Assembly: GCA_045658985.1 (NCBI GenBank)
Contig: JAZOWC010000030.1
Location: forward strand, 1-54,149
From: RGIG3513 sp045658985
GTDB taxonomy: Bacteria; Bacillota; Clostridia; Oscillospirales; Butyricicoccaceae
DNA: 54,149 nucleotides
Direction of reading: 5' to 3'
This document shows, one piece after another, positions 7,899-15,426 of this stretch (its first letter is position 1; each line of letters opens with the position of its first letter). The notes under the pieces were generated by a model. That model searched no databases. It saw nothing but the letters and a program-made list of their open reading frames with translations, and was not told the DNA's origin. The position numbers were made by a program, and so were the translations under genes.

Positions 7899-8984
7899 TC
7901 AGTATATGCCCATCTCATTCAGTCCCGGCGTCCAGTCGCAGATCAAAGACACAACAAATCCGCCGCGGTCAACAAAATCCGACGCATTCTGCGCGCTCTG
8001 AGTGTCTATCTCAAAGCCGTATACGGGTATATCGCCGTCGGAACGCTCCCAATCTTCCTGCGACACGTCGGTGATATCCCACAGGTTGACACCCAGCTGC
8101 ACAAGCTCCTCTGTCTGGCTGTCGGAGAGATTGCTGCTGCCGCCTTTGACCGAGACGATGCGGCTTATGAGTCCTGTACGGAGCCGCAGAGCGTCCAGCG
8201 CGGCTTGGTACTGCGCACTCAGCGAGCTGTCGCCGTCGGGATCGAGCATGAATCCTATCGAGTGCCCCTCGGCCGCGCAGCGGCGCACAAATCCGCCGCC
8301 CTCCGTTATCTCCTCCGCCGTCAGCAGGAAGCAGGCAGGCATCTCCAGTTTTTCGGGCAGGTCTTCGGCCTGCGCGGGATCACCGTAAAAAGCCAGATAG
8401 GCCGCCCGCTGTGCCGGTGTATAAGACTTGGGGGAGACGGGCAGACTGTTGGAGTCGGCAAACTCCTCATAGGTGGTGCTGAACAGCGTATACAGCCGCG
8501 CGGTAAAATCTATGTCGCTGCCTATCAGCTCGCCCTCGTGGATACGCACCATGGGCGCCAGCAGGGAGAGTATGGATACCGAGTGATAGAGACCGAATTT
8601 TTCGCAGGTGGTGTCCACGGGGATATACACGGTGTTGTTTACGTAGGCGGCGTCAAACTCATACTCTGCACCCGTCTCGTCGTAGGTCCGTCCGCCCGCA
8701 AGATCAAAAACAAGAAACCCCTCCTCATTATACAGGGTGAGTTTTTCTCTCTGGGGCTCGTATTTGTATTTTACCGAGCTCAGGCGGTCGAGCACCGAAT
8801 ATGGCACAAAAACCTCCTTGCCGAGAAATACCGGCATAGTCTCGGCGGTCAGGGGACGCAAAAGTGTGTTGTTGACCACCAAAAAAGCCACTCCGTCAAA
8901 GGCTCGTGAGGCGCTCAGGGAGGGAAGCAGGCACAGAATCAGGCACACGCACAGCAAAAAAGCTGCGGCTCTTTTTGTCTTCAT
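7899..8984 (-). CDS. Secreted protein with stalk-like and deacetylase-like regions, function unknown
   Basis: A 361-residue protein with an N-terminal signal peptide (MKTKRAAAFLLCVCLILCLL, likely cleaved near SLSAS). Residues about 30-135 resemble copper-amine-oxidase N-terminal-like stalk domains: short beta repeats with VFVPYSVLDRL, LTLYNEEGFLVFDL and NNTVYIPVDTTCEKFGL. The C-terminal half (about 210-361) looks like a polysaccharide-deacetylase-type barrel, with PACFLLTAEEI and RRCAAEGHSIGFM, but I see no HxxxH metal motif, so an active deacetylase is unlikely. ATG at 8984 follows GGGAGG. It is a single-gene unit. Assignment is tentative and based on general resemblance only. Confidence 0.75.
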   Translation of the reverse strand: MKTKRAAAFLLCVCLILCLLPSLSASRAFDGVAFLVVNNTLLRPLTAETMPVFLGKEVFVPYSVLDRLSSVKYKYEPQREKLTLYNEEGFLVFDLAGGRTYDETGAEYEFDAAYVNNTVYIPVDTTCEKFGLYHSVSILSLLAPMVRIHEGELIGSDIDFTARLYTLFSTTYEEFADSNSLPVSPKSYTPAQRAAYLAFYGDPAQAEDLPEKLEMPACFLLTAEEITEGGGFVRRCAAEGHSIGFMLDPDGDSSLSAQYQAALDALRLRTGLISRIVSVKGGSSNLSDSQTEELVQLGVNLWDITDVSQEDWERSDGDIPVYGFEIDTQSAQNASDFVDRGGFVVSLICDWTPGLNEMGIY

Positions 8985-9016
8985 ACGGCTTTTCCTCCCT
9001 TTTTTATATTATTTTA

Positions 9017-9045
9017 ATAGTAACATATAGTTTATTCCTTTGCAA
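9017..9045 (-). promoter_or_regulatory. Predicted promoter of the secreted protein gene
   Basis: Minus strand: TTGCAA (9045-9040), 17 bases, TACTAT (9022-9017). Confidence 0.5.
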
Positions 9046-9071
9046 GTGTGCAGCTTTTGTATTTTTTTCTA

Positions 9072-9101
9072 TTGACATTTTGCAGTGAGTTGGGTTATAA
9101 T
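9072..9101 (+). promoter_or_regulatory. Promoter of rpmH
   Basis: TTGACA (9072-9077), 18 bases, TATAAT (9096-9101): both hexamers match consensus, as expected for a ribosomal protein gene. No DnaA boxes were seen around it. Confidence 0.8.
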
Positions 9102-9183
9102 ACTGACTGCGGCATTGGCAGCGCTATGCCTTTTTGCGAGGGTGTAGCGGTGCTAATGACAGCTAATTCGGGAGGTGTAACAC

Positions 9184-9318
9184 ATGGTTCGTACTTATCA
9201 GCCTAAGAAGAGACAGCGCAGCAAGGTTCACGGCTTCAGAAGCAGAATGCAGACTGCCAACGGCAGAAAAGTTCTGGCACGCCGCCGCGCCAAGGGCAGA
9301 GCTCGCCTGACTCACTAA
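9184..9318 (+). CDS. rpmH: 50S ribosomal protein L34
   Basis: Complete 44-residue L34 of the large ribosomal subunit: starts MVRTYQPKKRQRSKVHGF and ends RAKGRARLTH, with the conserved SRMQTANGRKVLARRR core. It is almost entirely basic, which fits rRNA binding. GGGAGG precedes the ATG. It opens the rpmH-rnpA-yidD-yidC-khpB block, with its own consensus promoter in front and a terminator hairpin immediately after, so only part of the transcription would read into rnpA. Confidence 0.98.
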   Translation: MVRTYQPKKRQRSKVHGFRSRMQTANGRKVLARRRAKGRARLTH

Positions 9319-9331
9319 GTTCAGCAGAATC

Positions 9332-9360
9332 AAGACCGCCTCCCGCGGTCTTAATTTTTA
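9332..9360 (+). terminator. Terminator or attenuator between rpmH and rnpA
   Basis: Stem AAGACCGC / GCGGTCTT followed by TTAATTTTTA. A second hairpin GCGGCAA / TTGCCGC (9364-9384) sits in the rnpA leader. Confidence 0.75.
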
Positions 9361-9418
9361 ACAGCGGCAAAGCACCATTGCCGCCTATATGAGAATGTGC
9401 GGGAGGAATTATCAAAAA

Positions 9419-9757
9419 ATGAAGAAGACCGACTCACTCAAGCAGAACTTCATTTTTCGCGCCCTATACAGGCGCGGCAGGCAAGTTTCCTGCAAGACCA
9501 TGGTGGTTTATTTGGGAAAAAACCGCCTCAAGACGAAAAACCGCCTGGGTTTTACCGTCTCGACCAAGCTTGGCTGCGCAGTCACGCGCAACCGTATCCG
9601 TCGCCGTCTGCGTGAGGCATACAGGCTGATGGAAGATGAGCTTAATTGCGGCTTTGATATCGTTATAGCAGCCCGCTCGGCAAGTGAGCACGCCGATTTC
9701 AGCGTGATCAGTCAGGAGATGCGGGATGCTTTTGTGCGCCTTGGAGTCATAGGATGA
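9419..9757 (+). CDS. rnpA: Ribonuclease P protein component
   Basis: Protein subunit of RNase P, which assists the catalytic RNA in removing tRNA 5' leaders. The 112-residue product from the ATG at 9419 begins MKKTDSLKQNFIFR, the usual start of the family, and contains the RNR motif region AVTRNRIRRRLREAYR (about 58-73). An upstream in-frame ATG at 9389 would add ten residues and lacks a ribosome site; the GGAGG at 9402 fits 9419 better, although at a rather long distance of 12 bases. The last four bases overlap the yidD start (ATGA). Confidence 0.95.
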   Translation: MKKTDSLKQNFIFRALYRRGRQVSCKTMVVYLGKNRLKTKNRLGFTVSTKLGCAVTRNRIRRRLREAYRLMEDELNCGFDIVIAARSASEHADFSVISQEMRDAFVRLGVIG

Positions 9758-9993
9758 AAGCCGTACTGATCTGGCTCGTCAGGCTTTATCGGAAGTATTT
9801 GTCGCCTCTCAAAAGGTATCCCACCTGTCGGTTCAGGCCAACCTGTTCCGAGTACGCGATAGAGGCGATAGAGCGCCATGGCGCCCTTCGCGGCGTGGTG
9901 CTGGCCTTCTGCAGATTATGCAGATGCAACCCATTGTTTAAGGGTGGCTACGACCCCGTACCGGATAAGTTCACCCTAAGAAGAAGGAGCTAA
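9754..9993 (+). CDS. yidD: Membrane protein insertion efficiency factor YidD
   Basis: Small 79-residue amphipathic protein that aids YidC-dependent insertion. It has the family pattern LVRLYRKYLSPL, CRFRPTCSEYAIEAI and GGYDPVPD, including the cysteines of CRFRPTCS (about 25-32) and CRLCRCNP. The start overlaps the rnpA stop (ATGA), which implies translational coupling, and yidC follows four bases later. Confidence 0.97.
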   Translation: MKAVLIWLVRLYRKYLSPLKRYPTCRFRPTCSEYAIEAIERHGALRGVVLAFCRLCRCNPLFKGGYDPVPDKFTLRRRS

Positions 9994-9997
9994 ACAG

Positions 9998-10843
9998 ATG
10001 CAAGGATTATTCGGATTAATCGCAACACCGTTCGGCTATGTCATGCGCTTTATGTATGAGTTCATCGGCAATTACGGTGTGTGTATTATTCTCTTCTCTC
10101 TGCTTGTCAAGATCGTGACCTCACCCCTCACCCTCAAGCAGAAGCGTTCCATGCAGGCAACTCAGCGCCTGCAGCCCAAAATTCAGGCTATCCAGAAGAA
10201 ATACTACAATGACAAGCAGCGCATGAACGAGGAGCTTACCGCCCTCTACGAGCGCGAGAACGCATCCCCCACAGCGGGCTGCGGCACTATGATCATCACA
10301 CTTGTCATTATGCTGGGCCTCTATTACGTTATCTCTCAGCCTCTGACATATTTTATGCAGCTGTCGGCAGACGAGGTAACAGCCATTGCCGAGATCCTCG
10401 GCGTGGATATGAGCGCAGGCGGCTACGGCTCTCAGATCGCTCTGGCAGGCAAGATGTTTGACAACTACGACCTCATCAAGGGTGTTTCGGACAACGTCAT
10501 GCACGTTGACTTCAACTTCCTCGGTCTGGATCTGGCATCTACCCCCAAGTTCAAGCAGCTGAGCGTGCTGTGGATCATGCCTGTAGTTTCCGGCCTCACC
10601 GCTCTCGGCCAGAGCTTTGTCACAACAAAGCTGCAGCAGCGCAATCTGGGTGACAATCCCGCCGCTGCACAGAGCAACAAAATGATGTATATTATGATGC
10701 CCCTTATGTCCCTCTATTTTGGTTTCATCCTGCCCGCAGGTCTGAGCCTGTACTGGATCAGCAACAATATCTTCGGTGCAGCCAGCGAGATCGTCTTTAC
10801 CAAAATACTGGCCAAAGAGGCTGAAGGAAAAGTGAAAAAATGA
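9998..10843 (+). CDS. yidC: Membrane protein insertase YidC/OxaA
   Basis: Oxa1-family insertase, 281 residues, without the large periplasmic domain found in Gram-negative YidC. The N-terminal hydrophobic segment (about 8-35) leads into SPLTLKQKRSMQ (about 44-55), the conserved cytoplasmic coiled-coil start. The core helices include IITLVIMLGLYYVISQPL (about 95-112), a region around LWIMPVVSGLTAL and YIMMPLMSLYFGFILPAGLSLYW minus its ends. It lacks a typical lipobox at the N-terminus. It overlaps khpB by four bases. Confidence 0.95.
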   Translation: MQGLFGLIATPFGYVMRFMYEFIGNYGVCIILFSLLVKIVTSPLTLKQKRSMQATQRLQPKIQAIQKKYYNDKQRMNEELTALYERENASPTAGCGTMIITLVIMLGLYYVISQPLTYFMQLSADEVTAIAEILGVDMSAGGYGSQIALAGKMFDNYDLIKGVSDNVMHVDFNFLGLDLASTPKFKQLSVLWIMPVVSGLTALGQSFVTTKLQQRNLGDNPAAAQSNKMMYIMMPLMSLYFGFILPAGLSLYWISNNIFGAASEIVFTKILAKEAEGKVKK

Positions 10844-11589
10844 AAAAAGTCATAGAAGCAAAGGGTAACACCATCGAAGAAGCCATAGAAAGCGCCCTGC
10901 TGCATCTCGGCTGCGACAGAGACGATGTTTCTGTCGAGGTCCTCGAGCAGCCCAAGTCCGGCTTTCTGGGCTTTGGCAGACAGAAGGCTCTGGTAAAGGT
11001 CGAATACGAGACCACCCCCACCGCCAAAGCCAAAGAGTTTGCCGAGGGTATTCTGTACAGATTCGGAACACCCTGTTTTGTAAAAGTCAGCGAAGATCTT
11101 GAAAAAAAGGTCATCAATATGGAGCTGTCCGGCGACAATATGAACGTTGTCATCGGCAGACGCGGCGAGACTCTGGATGCTATCCAGTACCTCACCACCA
11201 TCGTTGCCAACCGCGAAGAGGACGAGCACTGGCGTGTGGTTCTTGACGCCGAAAACTACCGCTCCCGCAGAGAAGACTCCCTTGAGAGCCTTGCCAAGCG
11301 TATGGCAGAAAAGGCTATCAAGTACAAAAAGCCCGTTGCACTGGACTCCATGCCCGCCAACGAGCGCAGAGTCATCCATGCAATACTGCAGGAGATGCCC
11401 GGTGTAAGCACTCACTCCACAGGCTCTGAGCCCAACCGCAAGGTTGTCATCGTTCCCGACGGAGTGTCGGCTTCCGCACCTGCACAGCAGGGCGGCAAGA
11501 GCCGCAGCGGCAACAGCCACCGCCGCCACAGAGGCCATCGCGGCGGCCAGGGCAAAAAGCCCGCCCAGAACACCCCCAAGGCAGAATAA
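10840..11589 (+). CDS. khpB: RNA-binding protein KhpB (Jag/EloR)
   Basis: Cytoplasmic RNA-binding regulator of cell elongation, 249 residues. Domain order: Jag-N domain (about 1-52, MKKVIEAKGNTIEEAIESAL start and SGFLGFGRQKALV), a KH domain (about 75-150, VVIGRRGETLDAIQYLT), and an R3H domain (about 150-210, RRVIHAILQEMPGVSTHSTG with the conserved R-x3-H pattern). A basic, Ser/Arg/His/Gly-rich tail (about 222-249) follows and may add non-specific RNA binding. It is the last gene of the block, ended by a strong terminator; mnmE and mnmG, often next, are absent. Confidence 0.95.
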   Translation: MKKVIEAKGNTIEEAIESALLHLGCDRDDVSVEVLEQPKSGFLGFGRQKALVKVEYETTPTAKAKEFAEGILYRFGTPCFVKVSEDLEKKVINMELSGDNMNVVIGRRGETLDAIQYLTTIVANREEDEHWRVVLDAENYRSRREDSLESLAKRMAEKAIKYKKPVALDSMPANERRVIHAILQEMPGVSTHSTGSEPNRKVVIVPDGVSASAPAQQGGKSRSGNSHRRHRGHRGGQGKKPAQNTPKAE

Positions 11590-11598
11590 CAACAAATC

Positions 11599-11634
11599 AA
11601 CCCCCGGAAATCATCACGGTTTCCGGGGGTTTGT
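11599..11634 (+). terminator. Intrinsic terminator after khpB
   Basis: Twelve-base perfect stem AACCCCCGGAAA / TTTCCGGGGGTT with loop TCATCACGG, then TTGT. Confidence 0.8.
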
Positions 11635-11655
11635 CATATAGCGAATGGTCAGACT

Positions 11656-11688
11656 AAAAAACAGAGTGGCATTACCACTCTGTTTTTG
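11656..11688 (-). terminator. Terminator after C39-like peptidase gene
   Basis: Stem AAACAGAGTGG / CCACTCTGTTT with loop CATTA; T-rich in both directions, so it can serve either strand. Confidence 0.75.
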
Positions 11689-11707
11689 TTTGGCTTTAAT
11701 TTTGCTT

Positions 11708-12313
11708 TTACTTTCTCCAGAAGAGGTAGAAGGGCAGCTCGCGGGTGGCAGTTTCTTCTTCGATAACCTTCAGCGACGTGCGGCAGAAACCGCGGCTGAG
11801 CACCTCGACCTTGCCCTTGCGGTCGCCTTTTTCGTAGCAGCCGTCCTCGTAGGCGGCGTCCAGTATGGCCAGTCTGCCGTCGGGTTCTACCGAGACAGCG
11901 ACGATATAGTGACCCCAGCGGTCGGAGAACACGCCGTGATAGTCTTCGCGGTCGCCGGTGCAGGATATGATGGCGGCGCCGCCCGTGCGCAAGCAGTTGA
12001 GCAGATCTTCGGTACTCTTGCTGCGGACAAAGTTCAGGTTAAACTTCTCGGCAAAAGCGGGGTAGTAGAAGCTTCCGTCTGTGCCGGAGGAGTGGTTTGC
12101 GCCCGAGTCGTAGGACAGCTGACGGGCGTCCTCCACCTCGAACTTGCCGTCGTCCACCCGCAGGCGGGATGCAACCATCACGGCCGAGCACAGACCGCAG
12201 CCCGACTTTGCAACAGTGTTATTCAGGCCGATCTTGATTTTTTCGGGGTCGGTGCTTTTTACCTGTGTGATATAGGGCATATCGGGATAATCCAGCTGAT
12301 TGACATACTTCAT
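11708..12313 (-). CDS. C39-like (papain-fold) cysteine peptidase-type protein
   Basis: A 201-residue protein of the Peptidase_C39-like group. The likely nucleophile is C39 in SGCGLCSAVMVA (37-48), followed by the helix that starts these folds. The histidine is in RWGHYIVAVS and the acidic partner in LDAAYEDG, together forming the Cys-His-Asp order. There is no signal peptide or transmembrane helix, and it is not fused to an ABC transporter, so it is not a bacteriocin exporter; it may act in the cytoplasm or be released differently. ATG at 12313 follows GGAGG. It is flanked by terminators and is monocistronic. Substrate unknown. Confidence 0.8.
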   Translation of the reverse strand: MKYVNQLDYPDMPYITQVKSTDPEKIKIGLNNTVAKSGCGLCSAVMVASRLRVDDGKFEVEDARQLSYDSGANHSSGTDGSFYYPAFAEKFNLNFVRSKSTEDLLNCLRTGGAAIISCTGDREDYHGVFSDRWGHYIVAVSVEPDGRLAILDAAYEDGCYEKGDRKGKVEVLSRGFCRTSLKVIEEETATRELPFYLFWRK

Positions 12314-12343
12314 AATATAGCCTCCGATTCGTTATCATATAAT

Positions 12344-12376
12344 CAAAGCACTCTCCCGCGTGGGGAAAGTGCTTTG
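12344..12376 (-). terminator. Terminator-like hairpin after aminotransferase gene
   Basis: Stem CAAAGCACTTTCCCC / GGGAGAGTGCTTTG (one mismatch) on the minus strand; the following sequence is only moderately T-rich. Confidence 0.55.
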
Positions 12377-12382
12377 CGCGGG

Positions 12383-13543
12383 TTATTTAAGTTTCTTTTT
12401 CAGTGTGCTCAGGCGCTCGAGAGCCTCGTAGAGGGTCTCGTCCTTCTTGGCAAAGTGGAAGCGTGCCATGGTGTGGACGTCTTCTTTAAAGAATGTGCAG
12501 CCGGGAACGGCGGCAACGCCGACCTCACGTGCCATCCACTCGCAGAATCCGATATCGTCATTCTTGCAGTAGGGGCCGATGTCTACCATGACGTAGTATG
12601 CGCCCTGAGGATCGGAGTAGGGGATGCCCAGATTCTTGAGTCCGCCGACGAACAGATCCTTCATGTGCTGGTACTGATCCTGCAGCTCCTTGTAGTAGGT
12701 GAGGGGGAACTCAAGACCGGTCACGATAGCCTCCATCAGGGGCGAAGCCGCGCCGACGGTGGTAAAGTCGTGGATCTGCTTGCAGCGGTCTTCGATATAC
12801 TTGGGAGCGATAACGTAGCCGATACGCCAGCCGGTGATATGGTAGGTCTTGGACAGACTGCCGCAGGAGACGGTGCGCTCCCACATACCGGGCAGGGTGG
12901 CGATATAGGTGTGTTTGTAGGGTTCGTAGATGATGTGCTCGTATACCTCGTCGGTAACGACGTATGCGTCATACTTGATGGCCAGATCGGCAATGATCTG
13001 CAGCTCCTCACGGGTGAACACCTTGCCGCTGGGGTTGGAGGGGTTGCACAGAATAAGAGCCTTGGCGCCCTGACGGAATGCATCCTCCAGTCTCTCGGGA
13101 TCAAAGCTGAAGGTGGGGGGCACAAGGGGAATATAGATAGGCTCTGCGCCCGACATAATGATCTCTGCGATATAGTTCTCAAAGAAGGGGGAGAACACGG
13201 CAACCTTGTCGCCGGGATCGCACAGAGCCATCATGGCGCAAACCATAGCCTCGGTGCCGCCGACGGTGATGAGGACGTTCTCTTCGGGGTCAAGATCCAG
13301 ACCCATAAAATAGCTCTGCTTCTTTGCCAGAGCCTCACGCATATTCTTGGCGCCCCAGGTGATGGGGTACTGATGAGGGCCTTCGTAGGCGACCTGAGCC
13401 AGACGGTCCATGATAGCCTTGGGGGGATCAAAATCGGGGAAACCCTGGCTGAGGTTGATAGCTCCGCACTCACGGGAGATGCGGGTCATACGGCGGATGA
13501 GAGATTCGTTGAACTTCTCGGTTCTTGCGCTGAGCGGTTTCAT
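12383..13543 (-). CDS. Pyridoxal-phosphate aminotransferase, class I/II
   Basis: Fold-type I aminotransferase, 386 residues, of the aspartate-aminotransferase superfamily. Visible cofactor residues are N170 (CNPSNPSG), D198 and Y201 (TDEVYEH), the Schiff-base lysine K232 (SLSKTYHITGWR) and R240. The N-terminal INLSQGFPDFDPP (29-41) is typical of kynurenine/glutamine-type and related AATs, and the end of the protein has RFHFAKKDETL with the substrate carboxylate-binding arginine. ATG at 13543 follows a GGAGG-like site. The exact amino donor cannot be decided from sequence; alanine, aspartate, methionine and aromatic acids are all possible. The gene stands alone. Confidence 0.92.
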   Translation of the reverse strand: MKPLSARTEKFNESLIRRMTRISRECGAINLSQGFPDFDPPKAIMDRLAQVAYEGPHQYPITWGAKNMREALAKKQSYFMGLDLDPEENVLITVGGTEAMVCAMMALCDPGDKVAVFSPFFENYIAEIIMSGAEPIYIPLVPPTFSFDPERLEDAFRQGAKALILCNPSNPSGKVFTREELQIIADLAIKYDAYVVTDEVYEHIIYEPYKHTYIATLPGMWERTVSCGSLSKTYHITGWRIGYVIAPKYIEDRCKQIHDFTTVGAASPLMEAIVTGLEFPLTYYKELQDQYQHMKDLFVGGLKNLGIPYSDPQGAYYVMVDIGPYCKNDDIGFCEWMAREVGVAAVPGCTFFKEDVHTMARFHFAKKDETLYEALERLSTLKKKLK

Positions 13544-13589
13544 ATATTAGCCTCCTGAGGATGTTTTTGCATATTTATATACATTATAC

Positions 13590-13618
13590 ATTAAACGATA
13601 AACAAGCTCTTTTGTCAA
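13590..13618 (-). promoter_or_regulatory. Predicted promoter of aminotransferase gene
   Basis: Minus strand: TTGACA (13618-13613), 17 bases, TTTAAT (13595-13590). Confidence 0.5.
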
Positions 13619-13633
13619 GTTTTTTTGGCTGTA

Positions 13634-13662
13634 TTGCGTATTGTTTTGCTTTGTGTTACACT
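13634..13662 (+). promoter_or_regulatory. Predicted promoter of Cys-rich protein gene
   Basis: TTGCGT (13634-13639), 17 bases, TACACT (13657-13662). It is divergent to the aminotransferase promoter across a 140-base gap. Confidence 0.5.
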
Positions 13663-13684
13663 ATTCTCAAGGGAGGGAGAATCT

Positions 13685-14179
13685 ATGACCGAACCCCAAA
13701 AACTTTATCGCAAAATCGACCGCATTATGGGCACTCTCACCCCTCTGCGCGCCGACTGCGGCCTGCTGTGCGATCACGCCTGCTGCAAAGGCGACGACTG
13801 CACGGGAATGCGGCTGTTTCCCTATGAGCAGACCACCCTCACCGTCCGCGAGACAGAAGACGGCGGCCGCCTTGCCGTGTGCGACGGCACCTGCGACCGC
13901 GCCAATCGTCCGCTGGCCTGCAAAATATTCCCCTTCTTTCCCACGGTGGACGAGCGGGGACGGGTGTTTGTGGAGGAGGACGTGCGTGCCGTACACGTCT
14001 GTCCCATGATCGGCAACTCGGACAAGATAGCCTACGACAGACGGTTCTTCCGCGCCCTCAGACGGGTGGGCAGACTGCTTGCGCGGGATGCGGAATGTCT
14101 GGAGTTTTTGCGCGCTGCCACAGCCGAGATTGATACATACAGGGCGCTTTTGCCCACACTGAAATCACAGGAGGAGTAA
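13685..14179 (+). CDS. Cysteine-rich YkgJ/UPF0153-like protein
   Basis: A 164-residue soluble protein with a cluster of cysteines arranged as CGLLCDHACCKGDDC (about 25-39) and CDGTCDR...LACKIFPFFP (about 67-88), plus a late Cys in VHVCPM. This resembles YkgJ-type putative metal (zinc or iron) binding proteins. The ATG at 13685 follows AGGGAGG; the frame is open to 13625 but that start would have no ribosome site. The serine hydrolase gene follows four bases after the stop, so the two form an operon. Function unknown; metal binding is inferred only from the cysteine spacing. Confidence 0.82.
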   Translation: MTEPQKLYRKIDRIMGTLTPLRADCGLLCDHACCKGDDCTGMRLFPYEQTTLTVRETEDGGRLAVCDGTCDRANRPLACKIFPFFPTVDERGRVFVEEDVRAVHVCPMIGNSDKIAYDRRFFRALRRVGRLLARDAECLEFLRAATAEIDTYRALLPTLKSQEE

Positions 14180-14183
14180 CACA

Positions 14184-15221
14184 ATGTTTGATCCCAAGAT
14201 CCTTTCTCAAAAGCTTGCCGCAATCCAAAAAGACCGCAATATAGCGGGAATGACCGTTGCCGTCACCGACGCAAGCGGTATAGTATATATGGAAGCTTTC
14301 GGCGTGGACAATATGGACAGACCCCATATAAAAGCCGAACCCGACTCTGTGTTCCGCATCGCATCGGTCACCAAGATGTTCACGGGCAGCCTCATTATGA
14401 AGCTTTGCGAGCAGGGCAAAGTGGAGCTTGATGCCCCCGTCAAACAATACCTGCCCTGGCTCAAGCTGCGCAAGAGTGCCGCCACCGAGACCCTCACCGT
14501 CAGACATTTGCTGACACACACCGGCGGATTTTTCGGTGACGGCGCGTGGACGAGCAAAGAAGGCACCCGCGACGAGAGCGGCATCGAGCAGTCTCTCGGG
14601 ACCCTGCTGCCCTGGATCGAGCTCAAAGCCCTCCCCGAAGAGAAGGTGCATATCTACTCCAATATCGGCTTTGCGCTGCTGGGTCAGATAGCCGCCGCGG
14701 TAACCGGCAAGAGTTATTCTCAGGCGGTGGAGGACAGTATCCTCAAGCCTCTGGGTATGACCCGCTCTACCTATGACTTCTATATTGCCGCAACCTATCC
14801 CTACAGCTGCCCTCACATAAGATGCGAGGACGGCACACTCAAGACCGTCCACGATCTGCGCCGCGGCTCGCTGTATACCGCATCGGGCGGTCTGTATTCC
14901 GATGCCGCCGATCTGTGCAGGTTTGCGAGAATGTTCCTGCGCCGCGGCATATCCGACTCGGGTGAGCGTGTGCTCAGCGAGGACAGCGTGAGCCTGATGC
15001 AGGGCAAACACGCACCCCGTGACAACGGTGACTGGTACGGCTATGCCAAGATCGTCCACCCTCTGGGCGACAGAGTCGTTTACGGTCACGGCGGCAGCAA
15101 TCTGCCCTACAACACCGGCGTATATTATGATTACAAGACCGGTCTGGGCGTGGTGGTTCTGATGAACACCGAGGCGGCCGACCTGCGCGTAGGTATCCCC
15201 GAGATGATATTTGAGATGTAA
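14184..15221 (+). CDS. Beta-lactamase-family serine hydrolase
   Basis: A 345-residue class C-like hydrolase of the penicillin-binding fold. Catalytic motifs are S61-V-T-K64 (RIASVTK), Y158-S-N160 (HIYSNIG) and a C-terminal HGG in YGHGGSN (about 301-307), in the expected order. There is no signal peptide, so it is predicted to be cytoplasmic and is more likely an esterase or peptide/amide hydrolase than a resistance enzyme. GGAGG precedes the ATG. It is translated right after the Cys-rich gene. A large GC hairpin follows the stop. Confidence 0.88.
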   Translation: MFDPKILSQKLAAIQKDRNIAGMTVAVTDASGIVYMEAFGVDNMDRPHIKAEPDSVFRIASVTKMFTGSLIMKLCEQGKVELDAPVKQYLPWLKLRKSAATETLTVRHLLTHTGGFFGDGAWTSKEGTRDESGIEQSLGTLLPWIELKALPEEKVHIYSNIGFALLGQIAAAVTGKSYSQAVEDSILKPLGMTRSTYDFYIAATYPYSCPHIRCEDGTLKTVHDLRRGSLYTASGGLYSDAADLCRFARMFLRRGISDSGERVLSEDSVSLMQGKHAPRDNGDWYGYAKIVHPLGDRVVYGHGGSNLPYNTGVYYDYKTGLGVVVLMNTEAADLRVGIPEMIFEM

Positions 15222-15247
15222 GCCTCGGCATAAACACCCGAACAAAC

Positions 15248-15309
15248 ATAACAGTGCAAAATGTCCCCCCGACGCAGGCTGAAGTGCCCGTCGGGGGGCG
15301 TTGTTATGT
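15248..15309 (+). terminator. Long GC-rich hairpin after serine hydrolase gene
   Basis: Stem CCCCCCGACG / CGTCGGGGGG, extended outward by CATAACA / TTGTTATG. The T-tract is poor (TTGTTATG), so termination is probable but not certain. Confidence 0.55.
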
Positions 15310-15363
15310 CTGCAAAACATACTGCTGAGCAGGCCGCAAAGCGGAGATGTGTTTTTTAGCTTG

Positions 15364-15393
15364 TTGACTTTATGTGCGTATAGAGTGTATTAT
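15364..15393 (+). promoter_or_regulatory. Predicted promoter of kinase gene
   Basis: TTGACT (15364-15369), 18 bases, TATTAT (15388-15393); the kinase ATG is about 27 bases beyond the expected transcription start. Confidence 0.6.
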
Positions 15394-15426
15394 AGAGCAG
15401 AGTAACACATGAGAGGAGGCGGGTAT

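Noticed and set aside
9000..9183. Origin of replication near rpmH
   Set aside because: AT-rich and next to the usual marker genes, but I saw no TTATCCACA-like boxes and no dnaA; it is explained by two promoters.
11708..12313. Bacteriocin-processing C39 transporter
   Set aside because: The peptidase-like domain is alone, with no membrane or ATPase part and no leader-peptide gene nearby.
11645..13558. Plus-strand frame of 637 codons
   Set aside because: Mirrors the C39-like peptidase and aminotransferase genes on the minus strand; codon bias makes the antisense frame open.
14184..15221. Beta-lactam resistance enzyme
   Set aside because: Motifs fit the broad serine hydrolase family, but there is no signal peptide and family members are mostly esterases or peptidases.
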